From: Ohtaekwangia sp036786105
GTDB taxonomy: Bacteria > Bacteroidota > Bacteroidia > Cytophagales > Cyclobacteriaceae
Direction: 5' to 3'
Assembly (NCBI RefSeq): GCF_036786105.1
Contig: NZ_DAIQRQ010000001.1
Location: forward strand, 124,001-188,000
DNA: 64,000 bases
This document shows, piece by piece, positions 43,785 to 52,122 of the stretch. The first letter of the stretch is position 1, and each line of letters begins with the position of its first letter. The translations under genes were made by a program, and so were the position numbers. Under the pieces are notes generated by a model, which did no database searches, was not told the origin of the DNA, and saw nothing but the letters and a program-made list of their open reading frames with translations.

Positions 43785-45155
43785 TCAGAATACTACCACC
43801 TCAGTTCCTCTCGGGTTGGTGAGGTATGAATTGATAAGATTTTGAACCGTAGGTGTTTCGGTGCTCGAACGAACATAGCTTCGGGCCGACTCAAAGTCAA
43901 CGATTGATACATCTTTGCCTATATATCCGAAACCATAGTAAGTGCCTTTGTCTACAAGCACTACAGACTGCTCTTCTGTATTTCTTCCCCGCCCTATAAT
44001 TGCCGCTGAATTACCGGCAACTTTAAAGGTATCAATTGCTTTATATATCCGTTTGTTATATCGCTTCACAGTCTCCACACCTTCGCATGCACCGTGGCAC
44101 TCACCGGTTTGATAATTGAAACACAATCCCTTTGCAAGCTGTAGCCCGCAGAGTTTGGGGCACAAATCAAATTCGCGCACTTTCTCCCATAAAAAATTCC
44201 AGGCATCACCTTTGGTGCTGAAGCGGATCAACGGCTGTGAGCCACGTGTAACCATGTTTACCGAAAAACGCAAATAGCCATTGCGATCTTCGTATTCAAA
44301 AATGCCCCACTCTTCAACTTTATACTTTTGAGCCTGATTATACTTGGGCCACAGTCTTCGTATTTCCTGCGACTCGAGTATCAACGCAATCAGTTCATTG
44401 CCGGTTAGCTCGTAGCTGATATGATGAATTTCATTTCTGATCTTCGAGCGACTCCACTCGCGCGCATCACCGGTAAAATGTCCGGCAATTCTCTTCTTGA
44501 TGTTGATGGCCTTACCAACATAAATAACCTGGCCACGTGCATTGTGGAAATAATAAACTCCAGGTTGTGCCGGAAGTTTGTCGAACTCCTCCTTTGGAAG
44601 ATTGGGTGGAAGAATGGTTTCTCCTGAATTTTTCTTCAACGCCTTAGCGATGTAGTTATCGCGATCGCGCCTTAGTAACTGATCGAAAATTTTTACAGTA
44701 GCATGTGCATCACCATGGGCGCGGTGGCGGTTCGAAATCTGGATACCAAGACTTTCAGACAATGTTCCCAAACTATAGGAGCGAAGTCCGGGTATAATTT
44801 TGCGGCTGAGGCGGACTGTACACAATTTTTTTGACTGCCAGTTTATACCCGCCAACTCAAACTCGCGCTTCAGAAAAGAATAGTCGAAATGCGCGTTGTG
44901 TGCTACAAATACTTTTCCGTCAATCAGGTTAAAAACAGTTTCGGCAATCTCCTCAAAAGTTGGAGCATCCAGCACCATCTCCGTGGTAATTCCGGTTAAG
45001 CCGGTTATATAAAACGGAATATTTCTTCCCGGATTTATCAGCGTATGGTACGTGTCTGTTATCTGGATGCCGTCATGCAGGTAAACAGCAATTTCTGTAA
45101 TGCGATGGTTTGCCGCATATCCTCCGGTCGTTTCAATATCAACTATCGCGTACAT
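43785..45155 (-). CDS. DnaQ-like exonuclease fused to a UvrC-type GIY-YIG nuclease domain
   Basis: A 456-residue fusion. Residues 1-170 are a DEDDh exonuclease (VDIETTGG, HNAHFDYSFL, HRAHGDAHAT) like the proofreading epsilon subunit. Residues about 195-285 form a GIY-YIG domain (GVYYFHNARGQVIYVGKAINIKKRI) as in UvrC and Cho. The remainder resembles the UvrC middle region, including a Cys-containing stretch (CPKLCGLQL, CHGACEGVE). The fusion is found in mycobacteria and Bacteroidota and probably acts in DNA repair. Start ATG at 45155 is clean. Confidence 0.92.
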   Translation of the reverse strand: MYAIVDIETTGGYAANHRITEIAVYLHDGIQITDTYHTLINPGRNIPFYITGLTGITTEMVLDAPTFEEIAETVFNLIDGKVFVAHNAHFDYSFLKREFELAGINWQSKKLCTVRLSRKIIPGLRSYSLGTLSESLGIQISNRHRAHGDAHATVKIFDQLLRRDRDNYIAKALKKNSGETILPPNLPKEEFDKLPAQPGVYYFHNARGQVIYVGKAINIKKRIAGHFTGDAREWSRSKIRNEIHHISYELTGNELIALILESQEIRRLWPKYNQAQKYKVEEWGIFEYEDRNGYLRFSVNMVTRGSQPLIRFSTKGDAWNFLWEKVREFDLCPKLCGLQLAKGLCFNYQTGECHGACEGVETVKRYNKRIYKAIDTFKVAGNSAAIIGRGRNTEEQSVVLVDKGTYYGFGYIGKDVSIVDFESARSYVRSSTETPTVQNLINSYLTNPRGTEVVVF

Positions 45156-45223
45156 GGTCGAAATTTAAAATTTGACTTGTTAAGGTAAAAGCAGAAATTC
45201 AATCAAAATTTAATGCATTCAAA

Positions 45224-45571
45224 ATGAACGGAATTGTGCGATTTCTGCTGTCTGGCCTCGCTGTACTTTTAACGTCTTACCTCTTGCCCGGGGTTCATGT
45301 AGAACATTACGGTCATGCATTGCTGGTGGCGGCTGTGCTGGCCATTGCCAATGCTATTGTAAAACCTGTTCTCATCATCTTCACTATTCCCATCACCATT
45401 TTCACACTCGGATTGTTTCTGCTTGTGATCAATGCACTCATCATCATGCTGGTAGATTACTTCGTGCCGGGTTTTCGCGTAGATGGGTTCTGGTGGGCAT
45501 TAGCATTCAGCCTGATACTTTCTGTTTTCAACAGCTTATTCACCGATCTTTCGAAAGACAAAGAAAGATAA
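45224..45571 (+). CDS. YvlD/phage-holin family 4 membrane protein
   Basis: A 115-residue protein with four hydrophobic segments and the family core AAVLAIANAIVKPVLIIFTIPITIFTLGLFLLVINALIIM (shown only in part: IVKPVLIIFTIP). Despite the holin label these proteins are chromosomal envelope-stress genes such as Bacillus yvlD. Diverges from the nuclease gene by 68 bp. Confidence 0.85.
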   Translation: MNGIVRFLLSGLAVLLTSYLLPGVHVEHYGHALLVAAVLAIANAIVKPVLIIFTIPITIFTLGLFLLVINALIIMLVDYFVPGFRVDGFWWALAFSLILSVFNSLFTDLSKDKER

Positions 45572-45644
45572 TCTGCAGCTTTTTTGCAGGATAGTTAATA
45601 GGCAAAACCTCTTTATCTTTTAGCAATTTTAGCATTGCCCCCTT

Positions 45645-48600
45645 ATGAAATATCACGTTGGTATAGTGGTGATCGTGTTATTAGTGGTCTCCTCATGTTC
45701 ATCCAAAAAAACAACACCATCAAACGATGAACGCTCACCGGAAGCTTCACTCGCTGATCTGAAAGTTCTCGATGGACTCGAAGTAACATTGTTTGCTTCC
45801 GAGCCCATGTTTAGCAACCCAACGAACATGGATATAGATGCGAAGGGACGTGTGTGGATATGCGAAGCCTACAATTATCGCAATCAGCAAAATCCTGAAA
45901 ATCCGGTAAAGAAAGAAGGCGATCGCATTATGATTCTGGAAGACACAGATGGCGATGGCAAGGCCGATAACAGTAAAGTATTTTATCAGGGCACCGATGT
46001 TAATGCAGCACTTGGTATCTGCGTGCTGGGTAACAAAGTGATTGTATCATGCAGTCCTCATGTCTTTATTTTTACAGACGAGGATGGCGATGACGTTGCT
46101 GACAAAAAAGAGATTTTGTTTCAAGGCATAAAAGGTGTGCAGCACGATCATGCTATACATGCGTTTCTCTTTGGGCCCGATGGCAAACTATATTTCAACA
46201 TGGGCAACGAAGGTGTGTTGCTGGTCGATGCGAAAGGCGATACCGTAACCGATGTGCTCGGCTATAAAGTAGTTGCCAATGGCAAACCGTATCGCGATGG
46301 CCTGGCACTGCGTTGCAACCTCGATGGCAGTGAGGTGGAGGTCCTCGCCAATAATTTCCGCAATAACTATGAGTTAACGGTTGATCCATTCGGAACAATC
46401 TGGCAATCGGATAATGATGACGATGGTAATAAAGCCACACGCATTAACTATGTAATGGAGCATGGCAACTTCGGCTATAAGGATGAAATGACGGGAGCGA
46501 GCTGGCACAAGCGAAGAACCAACATGGAAAAAGAAATTCCATTGCGCCATTGGCATTTAAATGATCCGGGTGTGGTTCCTAATCTTTTACAATCGGGTGC
46601 CGGATCGCCAACTGGTATCACGATGTATGAAGGTGATATGTTGCCTTCTTCCTTTTATGGACAGATTATTCACGCGGAGCCCGGTCATAATGTAGTGCGT
46701 TCATATCCCGTACAAAATGATGGAGCTGGTTATAAAGCTACTATTGTAAATATACTCGAAGGTCAGAAAGATCAGTGGTTTCGTCCGGCAGATGTAACCG
46801 TAGCGCCCGATGGATCTTTATTTGTGGCAGACTGGTATGATCCGGGTGTAGGCGGCCACCAAATGGAAGATCTGGATAGGGGAAGAATATACCGTATAGC
46901 AAAACCAAAAGCTTCCTATACCATTCCTGCTGTTGATGTTACGTCACCGGATGGTGCGGTAAAAGCTTTGCTTAGTCCTAACCCGGCAACGCGCTATATC
47001 GGCTGGACGGCCATTGCTGCCATGCAGGACAAAGCAGAAAGTGCTTTATTAAAACTCTGGAAATCTGATAATGTGAGACATCGTGCGCAGGCACTTTGGC
47101 TCCTGGCAAGACTCGAAACAAAAGGTGACCACTATATAGCACAGGCACTTGCCGATCCGCAAAGTAACATCCGCATCGAAGGCATTCGCGTTGCCAGGTT
47201 GCTGAAGAAAGATATACTTCCTCTTGTGAGGCCGCTGGTAAATGATTCGACCGCACAGGTAAGAAGGGAAATAGCATTGGCGCTTCGCGGAAACGCAACA
47301 CCGGAAGCTGCTGATCTGTGGACACAACTCGCATTGCAGTACGATGGTAAAGATCGCTGGTATCTTGAAGCATTAGGCATCGGTGCCTCCGTTACAGAAG
47401 ATTTATACTTTAACTCCTGGAAAAAGAAAGTAGGAAATAGATGGAACACACCTGCCAACAGCGATATTGTGTGGCGCAGCCGAAGCCGTGCGGCCATACC
47501 ACTATTGGCAGAACTTATTAAAGCTTCAGATGACAAAGCGATGTTACGGTATTACAGAGCTTTCGATTTTCATAAAGACGGGTCGAAACAAGATGTACTT
47601 TCACAACTTGTTCTGCACACGCAAGGTGATAAGGTGTTGTATGCACTCAAACACATCGATGCATCCAAATTGAACATAACCCCGCCGATCAAACAGGCAT
47701 TGAACAAAGTATTGGATCGATACAAAGGCAAACTGGAATTTGTTGAGCTGGTATCTTCTTTCAAGTTGCAGGATCGTGCCCAGGACCTTCTTCAACTGAG
47801 TATACAGTATCCGGATAGTGCAAAGGGAAAAGAATCCATCAAAGCACTGCTCGACTGGAATCGTATAGACCTGATCAATCGCGTGCTAAATACTTCTGAT
47901 CGCGATGAAGCGCAAGCCATGATCAAAGCATTGCAGCCCTATATGTACGATACCAAAGCTATTGCTATTATGGAGCGCGTGATGATGGACACTTCGAAAG
48001 AAATGGAACTGCGAAAGCTGGCAGTAAAAACATTTGGTGGCCCATGGGAATCTGAAGACAGGTTATTGGCACTGGCCAAAGAGAAAAAAATTCCGATCAC
48101 ACTACAGGCTGCAGCGGCTGGCGTATTTCAAACAGCATGGCGCGCGACACTTCGCGAGGAGGCCGCTAAATACTTGCGACTGCCCGGCAGTAAAGAAGGA
48201 GCATCGTTGCCAACAGTGTCTGTATTATTGGGTAAACACGGGGAAGCTGCAAAAGGAAAAGAAGTTTTCAAAACGATTTGCAGTGCCTGCCATCGGGTAA
48301 ACAATGTGGGAGTAAGTTTCGGTCCAGACCTGAGTGAGATAGGTGATAAGCTACCGAAGGAAGGTATATATACTGCCATTCTTTATCCTGATCAGGGCAT
48401 TAGTTTTGGCTATGAAGCCTGGCGCATAAAGCTGCACGATGGCTCTTCGGCTTTTGGAAGAATTGTTTCAGAAACGGAAGACAAAATCGATATGCAGTAT
48501 ATGAGCAATCAACAAACTGTGTTGAAGGAAAATATAGCCAGCAGAACAAAGCTGGAAAGTTCGCTGATGCCTTCTAACCTGCAGGCTACCATGAGCGAGC

Positions 48601-48662
48601 AGGAACTGGTTGATCTCGTAGAATATCTCGCTACGTTGAAAAAGAATGAAACTGCACTATGA
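45645..48662 (+). CDS. PVC-type membrane-bound dehydrogenase with HEAT repeats and cytochrome c
   Basis: A 1005-residue lipoprotein (VVSSCSSKK). Domain order: six-bladed propeller dehydrogenase (GVDWICEAYNYR, GLALRCNLDG ... residues 45-430), HEAT-like alpha repeats (about 430-860) and a C-terminal cytochrome c with the heme motif CSACH (about residue 885) and a distant Met ligand. It belongs to the PVC-type heme-binding dehydrogenases common in Planctomycetes and Bacteroidota, which oxidise sugars or alcohols at the outer envelope and pass electrons to a cytochrome. Substrate is unknown. It sits alone. Confidence 0.9.
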   Translation: MKYHVGIVVIVLLVVSSCSSKKTTPSNDERSPEASLADLKVLDGLEVTLFASEPMFSNPTNMDIDAKGRVWICEAYNYRNQQNPENPVKKEGDRIMILEDTDGDGKADNSKVFYQGTDVNAALGICVLGNKVIVSCSPHVFIFTDEDGDDVADKKEILFQGIKGVQHDHAIHAFLFGPDGKLYFNMGNEGVLLVDAKGDTVTDVLGYKVVANGKPYRDGLALRCNLDGSEVEVLANNFRNNYELTVDPFGTIWQSDNDDDGNKATRINYVMEHGNFGYKDEMTGASWHKRRTNMEKEIPLRHWHLNDPGVVPNLLQSGAGSPTGITMYEGDMLPSSFYGQIIHAEPGHNVVRSYPVQNDGAGYKATIVNILEGQKDQWFRPADVTVAPDGSLFVADWYDPGVGGHQMEDLDRGRIYRIAKPKASYTIPAVDVTSPDGAVKALLSPNPATRYIGWTAIAAMQDKAESALLKLWKSDNVRHRAQALWLLARLETKGDHYIAQALADPQSNIRIEGIRVARLLKKDILPLVRPLVNDSTAQVRREIALALRGNATPEAADLWTQLALQYDGKDRWYLEALGIGASVTEDLYFNSWKKKVGNRWNTPANSDIVWRSRSRAAIPLLAELIKASDDKAMLRYYRAFDFHKDGSKQDVLSQLVLHTQGDKVLYALKHIDASKLNITPPIKQALNKVLDRYKGKLEFVELVSSFKLQDRAQDLLQLSIQYPDSAKGKESIKALLDWNRIDLINRVLNTSDRDEAQAMIKALQPYMYDTKAIAIMERVMMDTSKEMELRKLAVKTFGGPWESEDRLLALAKEKKIPITLQAAAAGVFQTAWRATLREEAAKYLRLPGSKEGASLPTVSVLLGKHGEAAKGKEVFKTICSACHRVNNVGVSFGPDLSEIGDKLPKEGIYTAILYPDQGISFGYEAWRIKLHDGSSAFGRIVSETEDKIDMQYMSNQQTVLKENIASRTKLESSLMPSNLQATMSEQELVDLVEYLATLKKNETAL

Positions 48663-48757
48663 TTTTATAATTTACTAGAGAACAGCCACTTGCTGCGATA
48701 ACGGCAATTGGCATTGCGTTTGCCTTACACCAGACAGGTATATTTAAAACCTGAAAT

Positions 48758-49270
48758 ATGAAAACAAGATTAGGTTTACAGGCAACCCTGGTAATGTTTC
48801 TGATAGCAGCCGTAACAACAGCACAGGCACAGCGAAGAGGTCATGATCACAATCAACACGATAATAATCGCGGTGGTCAGGGAAACGGCTATGGACATGG
48901 AAACCATGACCGCGATTATGACCGTGACCGACATGATTATCGTGATCATTATGATCGTCACGATCGAAGAGATGTAGTGGTATATCATCATTACTGTCCT
49001 GCTCCCGCACCAAGAGTCGTGAATCATTACTATTATGATCGCCCACGCTATGTATACTACCGCGACTATGATGTATACTACGATTGCCACCGCCAGGTAT
49101 TTATTTCATTCTCAGGAAGAAACTGGACGGTGAGTGTTAACAGACCTGTTTGTATGGATCGTGTAGATATATATCGGGCAGCGCAGGTAAATGTAAATTA
49201 TTACGATGATGATTTCCCTGTATACCTGGATCAACAAAGACCACACGGAAGAGTATATGCAGAGTGGTAA
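48758..49270 (+). CDS. Secreted His/Tyr/Asp/Arg-rich protein, unknown
   Basis: A 170-residue protein with a signal peptide (MKTRLGLQATLVMFLIAAVTTAQA) and a repetitive mature N-terminal part built from HDxRDxDRxHDY units (about residues 28-90) that gives way to a Tyr-rich stretch (HYYYDRPRYVYYRDYDVYYD) and a C-terminal beta-strand region with two cysteines. It is unlike any enzyme family. His/Asp clustering suggests metal binding, and the Tyr-rich part could cross-link. Composition is extremely biased yet the frame is intact. Confidence 0.6.
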   Translation: MKTRLGLQATLVMFLIAAVTTAQAQRRGHDHNQHDNNRGGQGNGYGHGNHDRDYDRDRHDYRDHYDRHDRRDVVVYHHYCPAPAPRVVNHYYYDRPRYVYYRDYDVYYDCHRQVFISFSGRNWTVSVNRPVCMDRVDIYRAAQVNVNYYDDDFPVYLDQQRPHGRVYAEW

Positions 49271-49292
49271 CTAGATAGATAAGTGAGAACCT

Positions 49293-49346
49293 GCCGGCCG
49301 GATCTTTAGTTCTTTCCAATTTGGAACGAAGGACAATCCGGCTGGC
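49293..49346 (+). terminator. Hairpin after the His/Tyr-rich protein gene
   Basis: GCCGGCCGGAT (49293-49303) pairs with ATCCGGCTGGC (49336-49346; one G-T), and an inner TTCCAATTTGGAA fold shortens the loop. The tail is ATTTTG, so its strength as a terminator is uncertain. Confidence 0.5.
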
Positions 49347-49475
49347 ATTTTGTTTCAACAATATATAGTCGTGAGACGAGCAATTTAATCGCGAATATAT
49401 AACAGGGATAACTTTACAGGAGGGTTCTATAGCTGCCTCAAACTCAGCCTGTTTGAAGTAATCTTTATAAATCGG

Positions 49476-50510
49476 TCAATCCTTGTAGATAAAGGTTTTT
49501 CCTTCACCTCTCTTCTTGATATACCCACGATACATACCAGCCGTATTAAACGTCATGGAAACGTTCCCTTGCCGGTCGAGCGCTATAATGCCACCGTCTC
49601 CACCGAGTGCTGGCACCTTCTTCATCACAACACTATCAGCCGCTTGTTGTAGAGAAAGTCCGGAGTATTTTTTCAATGCCGCTATATCATGTGCTACGGC
49701 AAGTCGTATAAAATATTCGCCCCATCCCGTTGATGAAACTCCGCATGAAGTATTATCGGCATAGGTGCCGGCTCCTATAATCGGAGCATCTCCCACACGA
49801 CCATATTTTTTGTTTGTCATGCCACCGGTTGATGTACCTGCTGCTATATTTCCAAACTTGTCTAAAGCAACCGCTCCTACGGTACCAAATTTTTTATCTT
49901 TAATATAAGGATCGATCTCTGCAGCGGTCTTGTCTTTTTCAGTCTCAGCTTCTTTGGCTTTGATCCATTGTTTATAGCGCAGCGAATCGAAGAAGTATGA
50001 TGGATCTACAGTCTGCAGGTTTTGTTCACGGGCAAATTTCTCTGCACCTGCACCGATCAGCATCACGTGTTCTGATTTTGTCATTACAGCATAAGCTGCT
50101 GTGATCGGATTTTTTATAGTAGTAACTCCAGCCACGGCACCAGCCATCAGGTTGCTTCCATCCATAATCGAAGCATCGAGCTCATTCTTACCTTCACTGT
50201 TAAATACGGCTCCTTTACCGGCGTTGAACAACGGAGAATCTTCCATTACTTTGATCGCTGCTATCACTGCATCCAGACTTTTACCACCACGTTCCAATAC
50301 GGTATAGCCACTGTCGAGTGCCTGCTGTAATGCTGCATGATACGCGGCCTCACGTTCGGGAGTCATATTCTCACGTTTTATTGTGCCAGCGCCGCCGTGT
50401 ATCACCAGCGTTATAGGTCCGGCAGTTGTTTCCAGCGAGGAGGTTTTATCAGTGCTATTGCTGCAGGCCATACCTGTTATCAGGAGAAAACAGGGTAAAA
50501 TTCTTTTCAT
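49476..50510 (-). CDS. Isoaspartyl peptidase / L-asparaginase (Ntn hydrolase), lipoprotein
   Basis: A 344-residue plant-type asparaginase. The autoprocessing site and catalytic Thr are in DKKFGTVGAVALDK (Thr in GTV), with the substrate loop STGGMTNKKYGRVGDAPIIGAGTYAD. Cys in MKRILPCFLLITGMACSNS suggests a lipoprotein anchor. It cleaves isoaspartyl dipeptides and asparagine in the periplasm. The N-terminal IHGGAGTI motif is typical. Confidence 0.93.
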   Translation of the reverse strand: MKRILPCFLLITGMACSNSTDKTSSLETTAGPITLVIHGGAGTIKRENMTPEREAAYHAALQQALDSGYTVLERGGKSLDAVIAAIKVMEDSPLFNAGKGAVFNSEGKNELDASIMDGSNLMAGAVAGVTTIKNPITAAYAVMTKSEHVMLIGAGAEKFAREQNLQTVDPSYFFDSLRYKQWIKAKEAETEKDKTAAEIDPYIKDKKFGTVGAVALDKFGNIAAGTSTGGMTNKKYGRVGDAPIIGAGTYADNTSCGVSSTGWGEYFIRLAVAHDIAALKKYSGLSLQQAADSVVMKKVPALGGDGGIIALDRQGNVSMTFNTAGMYRGYIKKRGEGKTFIYKD

Positions 50511-50585
50511 AAGATTGGGTTAATGATTAGGAAAGGTAGGTATTTGCTGCTATAATGCGATTCGGGAATTAATTAGACAATATTT

Positions 50586-50615
50586 TTTGTTTTCGTGTGT
50601 CAGCGCATAATTTTG
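50586..50615 (+). promoter_or_regulatory. Consensus promoter of the DksA-like gene
   Basis: TTTG (50586-50589), 18-bp spacer and a perfect TAATTTTG (50608-50615), 31 bp before the ATG. Confidence 0.65.
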
Positions 50616-50646
50616 CGCATCTTTTACCAAACGGGAAAAAAACCAT

Positions 50647-51441
50647 ATGGCTAAGAATAAAAAGACCAGCGCTAAACCTGCTAAAAAGGCAGCTAAGGCG
50701 AAACCTGCAGCTAAGGTAAAGAAGGCTGCCCCTCCAAAAGCGAAGAAAGTACCGGCCAAAAAAGTTGTGGCAAAAAAAGCTCCTCCCAAAAAAACAGCGC
50801 CGGCACCTAAAAAAGTAGTAGCCAAAAAAGAGGCTCCCAAAAAAGTAGCAGCAGCACCTGTCCCGAAGAAAGTAGAACAAGTAGAAAGAAAAATAGAGAA
50901 GGCTGAAAAAGTTGCTCCTAAAAAAACAGAGAAAACAGTGGCGGCTCCACCAAAGCCAATAACAGCAGCATCAAAACCCGCTCCTCCACAATTAAATATT
51001 TTCCCCGTGCCGAACCAGAGACCGATTGCTCACAAGCCTGCACAAGGTGTAGCATCCAGTGATGAAAGAACAAGATATTCTGAAGAAGAATTGAAGGAGT
51101 TTGAAGGACTCATTAACCGTAAGCTCGACAAAGCGAAAGAAGAGTATAAAATTTTAAAAGATACGCTGAATCGCAATAACGATGAGGGTACTGATGCCAC
51201 TTCTGGCGGAAATACCAAAGTGCTGGAAGATGGTGCCGAAACTGCAGAGAAAGAAAACCTCAGCCAATTGGCAGCACGTCAGCAAAAGTATATAACCAAT
51301 TTGGAAAACGCCCTGGTGCGTATTAAGAATGGTACGTATGGCATTTGCTCCGTAACAGGAAAGCTGATACCAAAAGAGCGATTGATAGCAGTGCCGCACA
51401 CCACACAGTCAATTGAAGCCAAAATGATGCAACAGGATTAA
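50647..51441 (+). CDS. TraR/DksA-family protein with histone-H1-like Lys/Ala/Pro arm
   Basis: A 264-residue protein. The first 125 residues are almost only Lys, Ala, Pro and Val, with repeated units such as PAKKVVAKKAPPKK and PKKVVAKKEAPKK. The C-terminal 120 residues are a DksA-like coiled coil plus TraR core (EEELKEFEGLINRKLDKAKEEY, RIKNGTYGICSVTGKLIPKERL). The whole protein has a single cysteine, so the C4 zinc finger of E. coli DksA is missing, as in other Bacteroidota. It may bind RNA polymerase and nucleic acid. A terminator follows. Confidence 0.85.
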   Translation: MAKNKKTSAKPAKKAAKAKPAAKVKKAAPPKAKKVPAKKVVAKKAPPKKTAPAPKKVVAKKEAPKKVAAAPVPKKVEQVERKIEKAEKVAPKKTEKTVAAPPKPITAASKPAPPQLNIFPVPNQRPIAHKPAQGVASSDERTRYSEEELKEFEGLINRKLDKAKEEYKILKDTLNRNNDEGTDATSGGNTKVLEDGAETAEKENLSQLAARQQKYITNLENALVRIKNGTYGICSVTGKLIPKERLIAVPHTTQSIEAKMMQQD

Positions 51442-51447
51442 CAAGCT

Positions 51448-51473
51448 TCCCCTCTCAAACAGAGGGGATTTTT
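51448..51473 (+). terminator. Terminator after the DksA-like gene
   Basis: TCCCCTCT, 5-nt loop, AGAGGGGA, then TTTTTG, seven bp after the stop codon. Confidence 0.85.
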
Positions 51474-51525
51474 GTCTCCAAAGATTTTAAAATAGAGTTA
51501 TCTTTAGTCACTAACACAGAACACC

Positions 51526-52122
51526 GTGGACTTCTTACAAAATCATATTGAGGCGCTGATCTTTTGTTCGCCAGGCCCAATCAAAGTGGTTGATATAAAA
51601 ACCTGTCTTTCCGAAATGTTCAACGCAGACGTTCCGGACGAAGACATTGCCGGGGCTATACAACGACTTGAAGAAAAATATATAGCCGATGAGTACTCAT
51701 TCCAGCTGTACAAAGCAGGAGGCGGATACCAGTTTCTCACCAAGCCTGCTTATCAGGCAAGCATTGGTATCATGCTGAAGCAACAATCTAAAAAACGATT
51801 GTCAACTTCTGCCATGGAAACACTTTCCATCATTGCGTACAAGCAGCCTATCTCTAAAACAGAGATTGAAAATATACGCGGTGTAAACTGCGACTATGCT
51901 GTTCAAAAACTGCTGGACAAAAGCCTTATAGAAATTACCGGTAAAGCGGACAGCATCGGCCGCCCAATGTTATACGGCACAACACCAAAGTTCATGGAGT
52001 ACTTTGGTATCAATGACTTGGCAGAGCTGCCAGTGCCTAAAGAGTTTACAGGCGATGTAAGTACAATCGGAGAGAATACAGACCTAAAAGAAACAGATGC
52101 CCAGCCACAACAAGAGCAATAA
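51526..52122 (+). CDS. scpB: Segregation and condensation protein ScpB
   Basis: A 198-residue winged-helix kleisin partner of SMC. Features are LTKPAYQASIGIMLKQQSKKRLSTSAMETLSIIAYKQPISKTEIENIRGVNCDYAVQKLL, of which AMETLSIIAYKQPISKTEIE is the strongest. It bridges SMC heads and organises the chromosome. Translation starts at GTG (51526). The last 26 bp overlap the next gene. ScpA is not nearby, unusual since the pair often sit together. Confidence 0.93.
   Translation: MDFLQNHIEALIFCSPGPIKVVDIKTCLSEMFNADVPDEDIAGAIQRLEEKYIADEYSFQLYKAGGGYQFLTKPAYQASIGIMLKQQSKKRLSTSAMETLSIIAYKQPISKTEIENIRGVNCDYAVQKLLDKSLIEITGKADSIGRPMLYGTTPKFMEYFGINDLAELPVPKEFTGDVSTIGENTDLKETDAQPQQEQ

Noticed and set aside
48776..49090. 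Ile/Val/Met-rich reverse frame opposite the His/Asp-rich protein
   Set aside because: Mirror of CAT/GAT codons; no start context and the forward frame has a signal peptide.
49436..49458. Hairpin CCTCAAAC/GTTTGAAG after the isoaspartyl peptidase gene as terminator
   Set aside because: No T-tract follows on the reverse strand.
50655..50880. Reverse frames rich in Phe/Ala/Leu opposite the Lys/Ala arm
   Set aside because: Mirror image of AAA/GCx codons; a false transmembrane-like protein.
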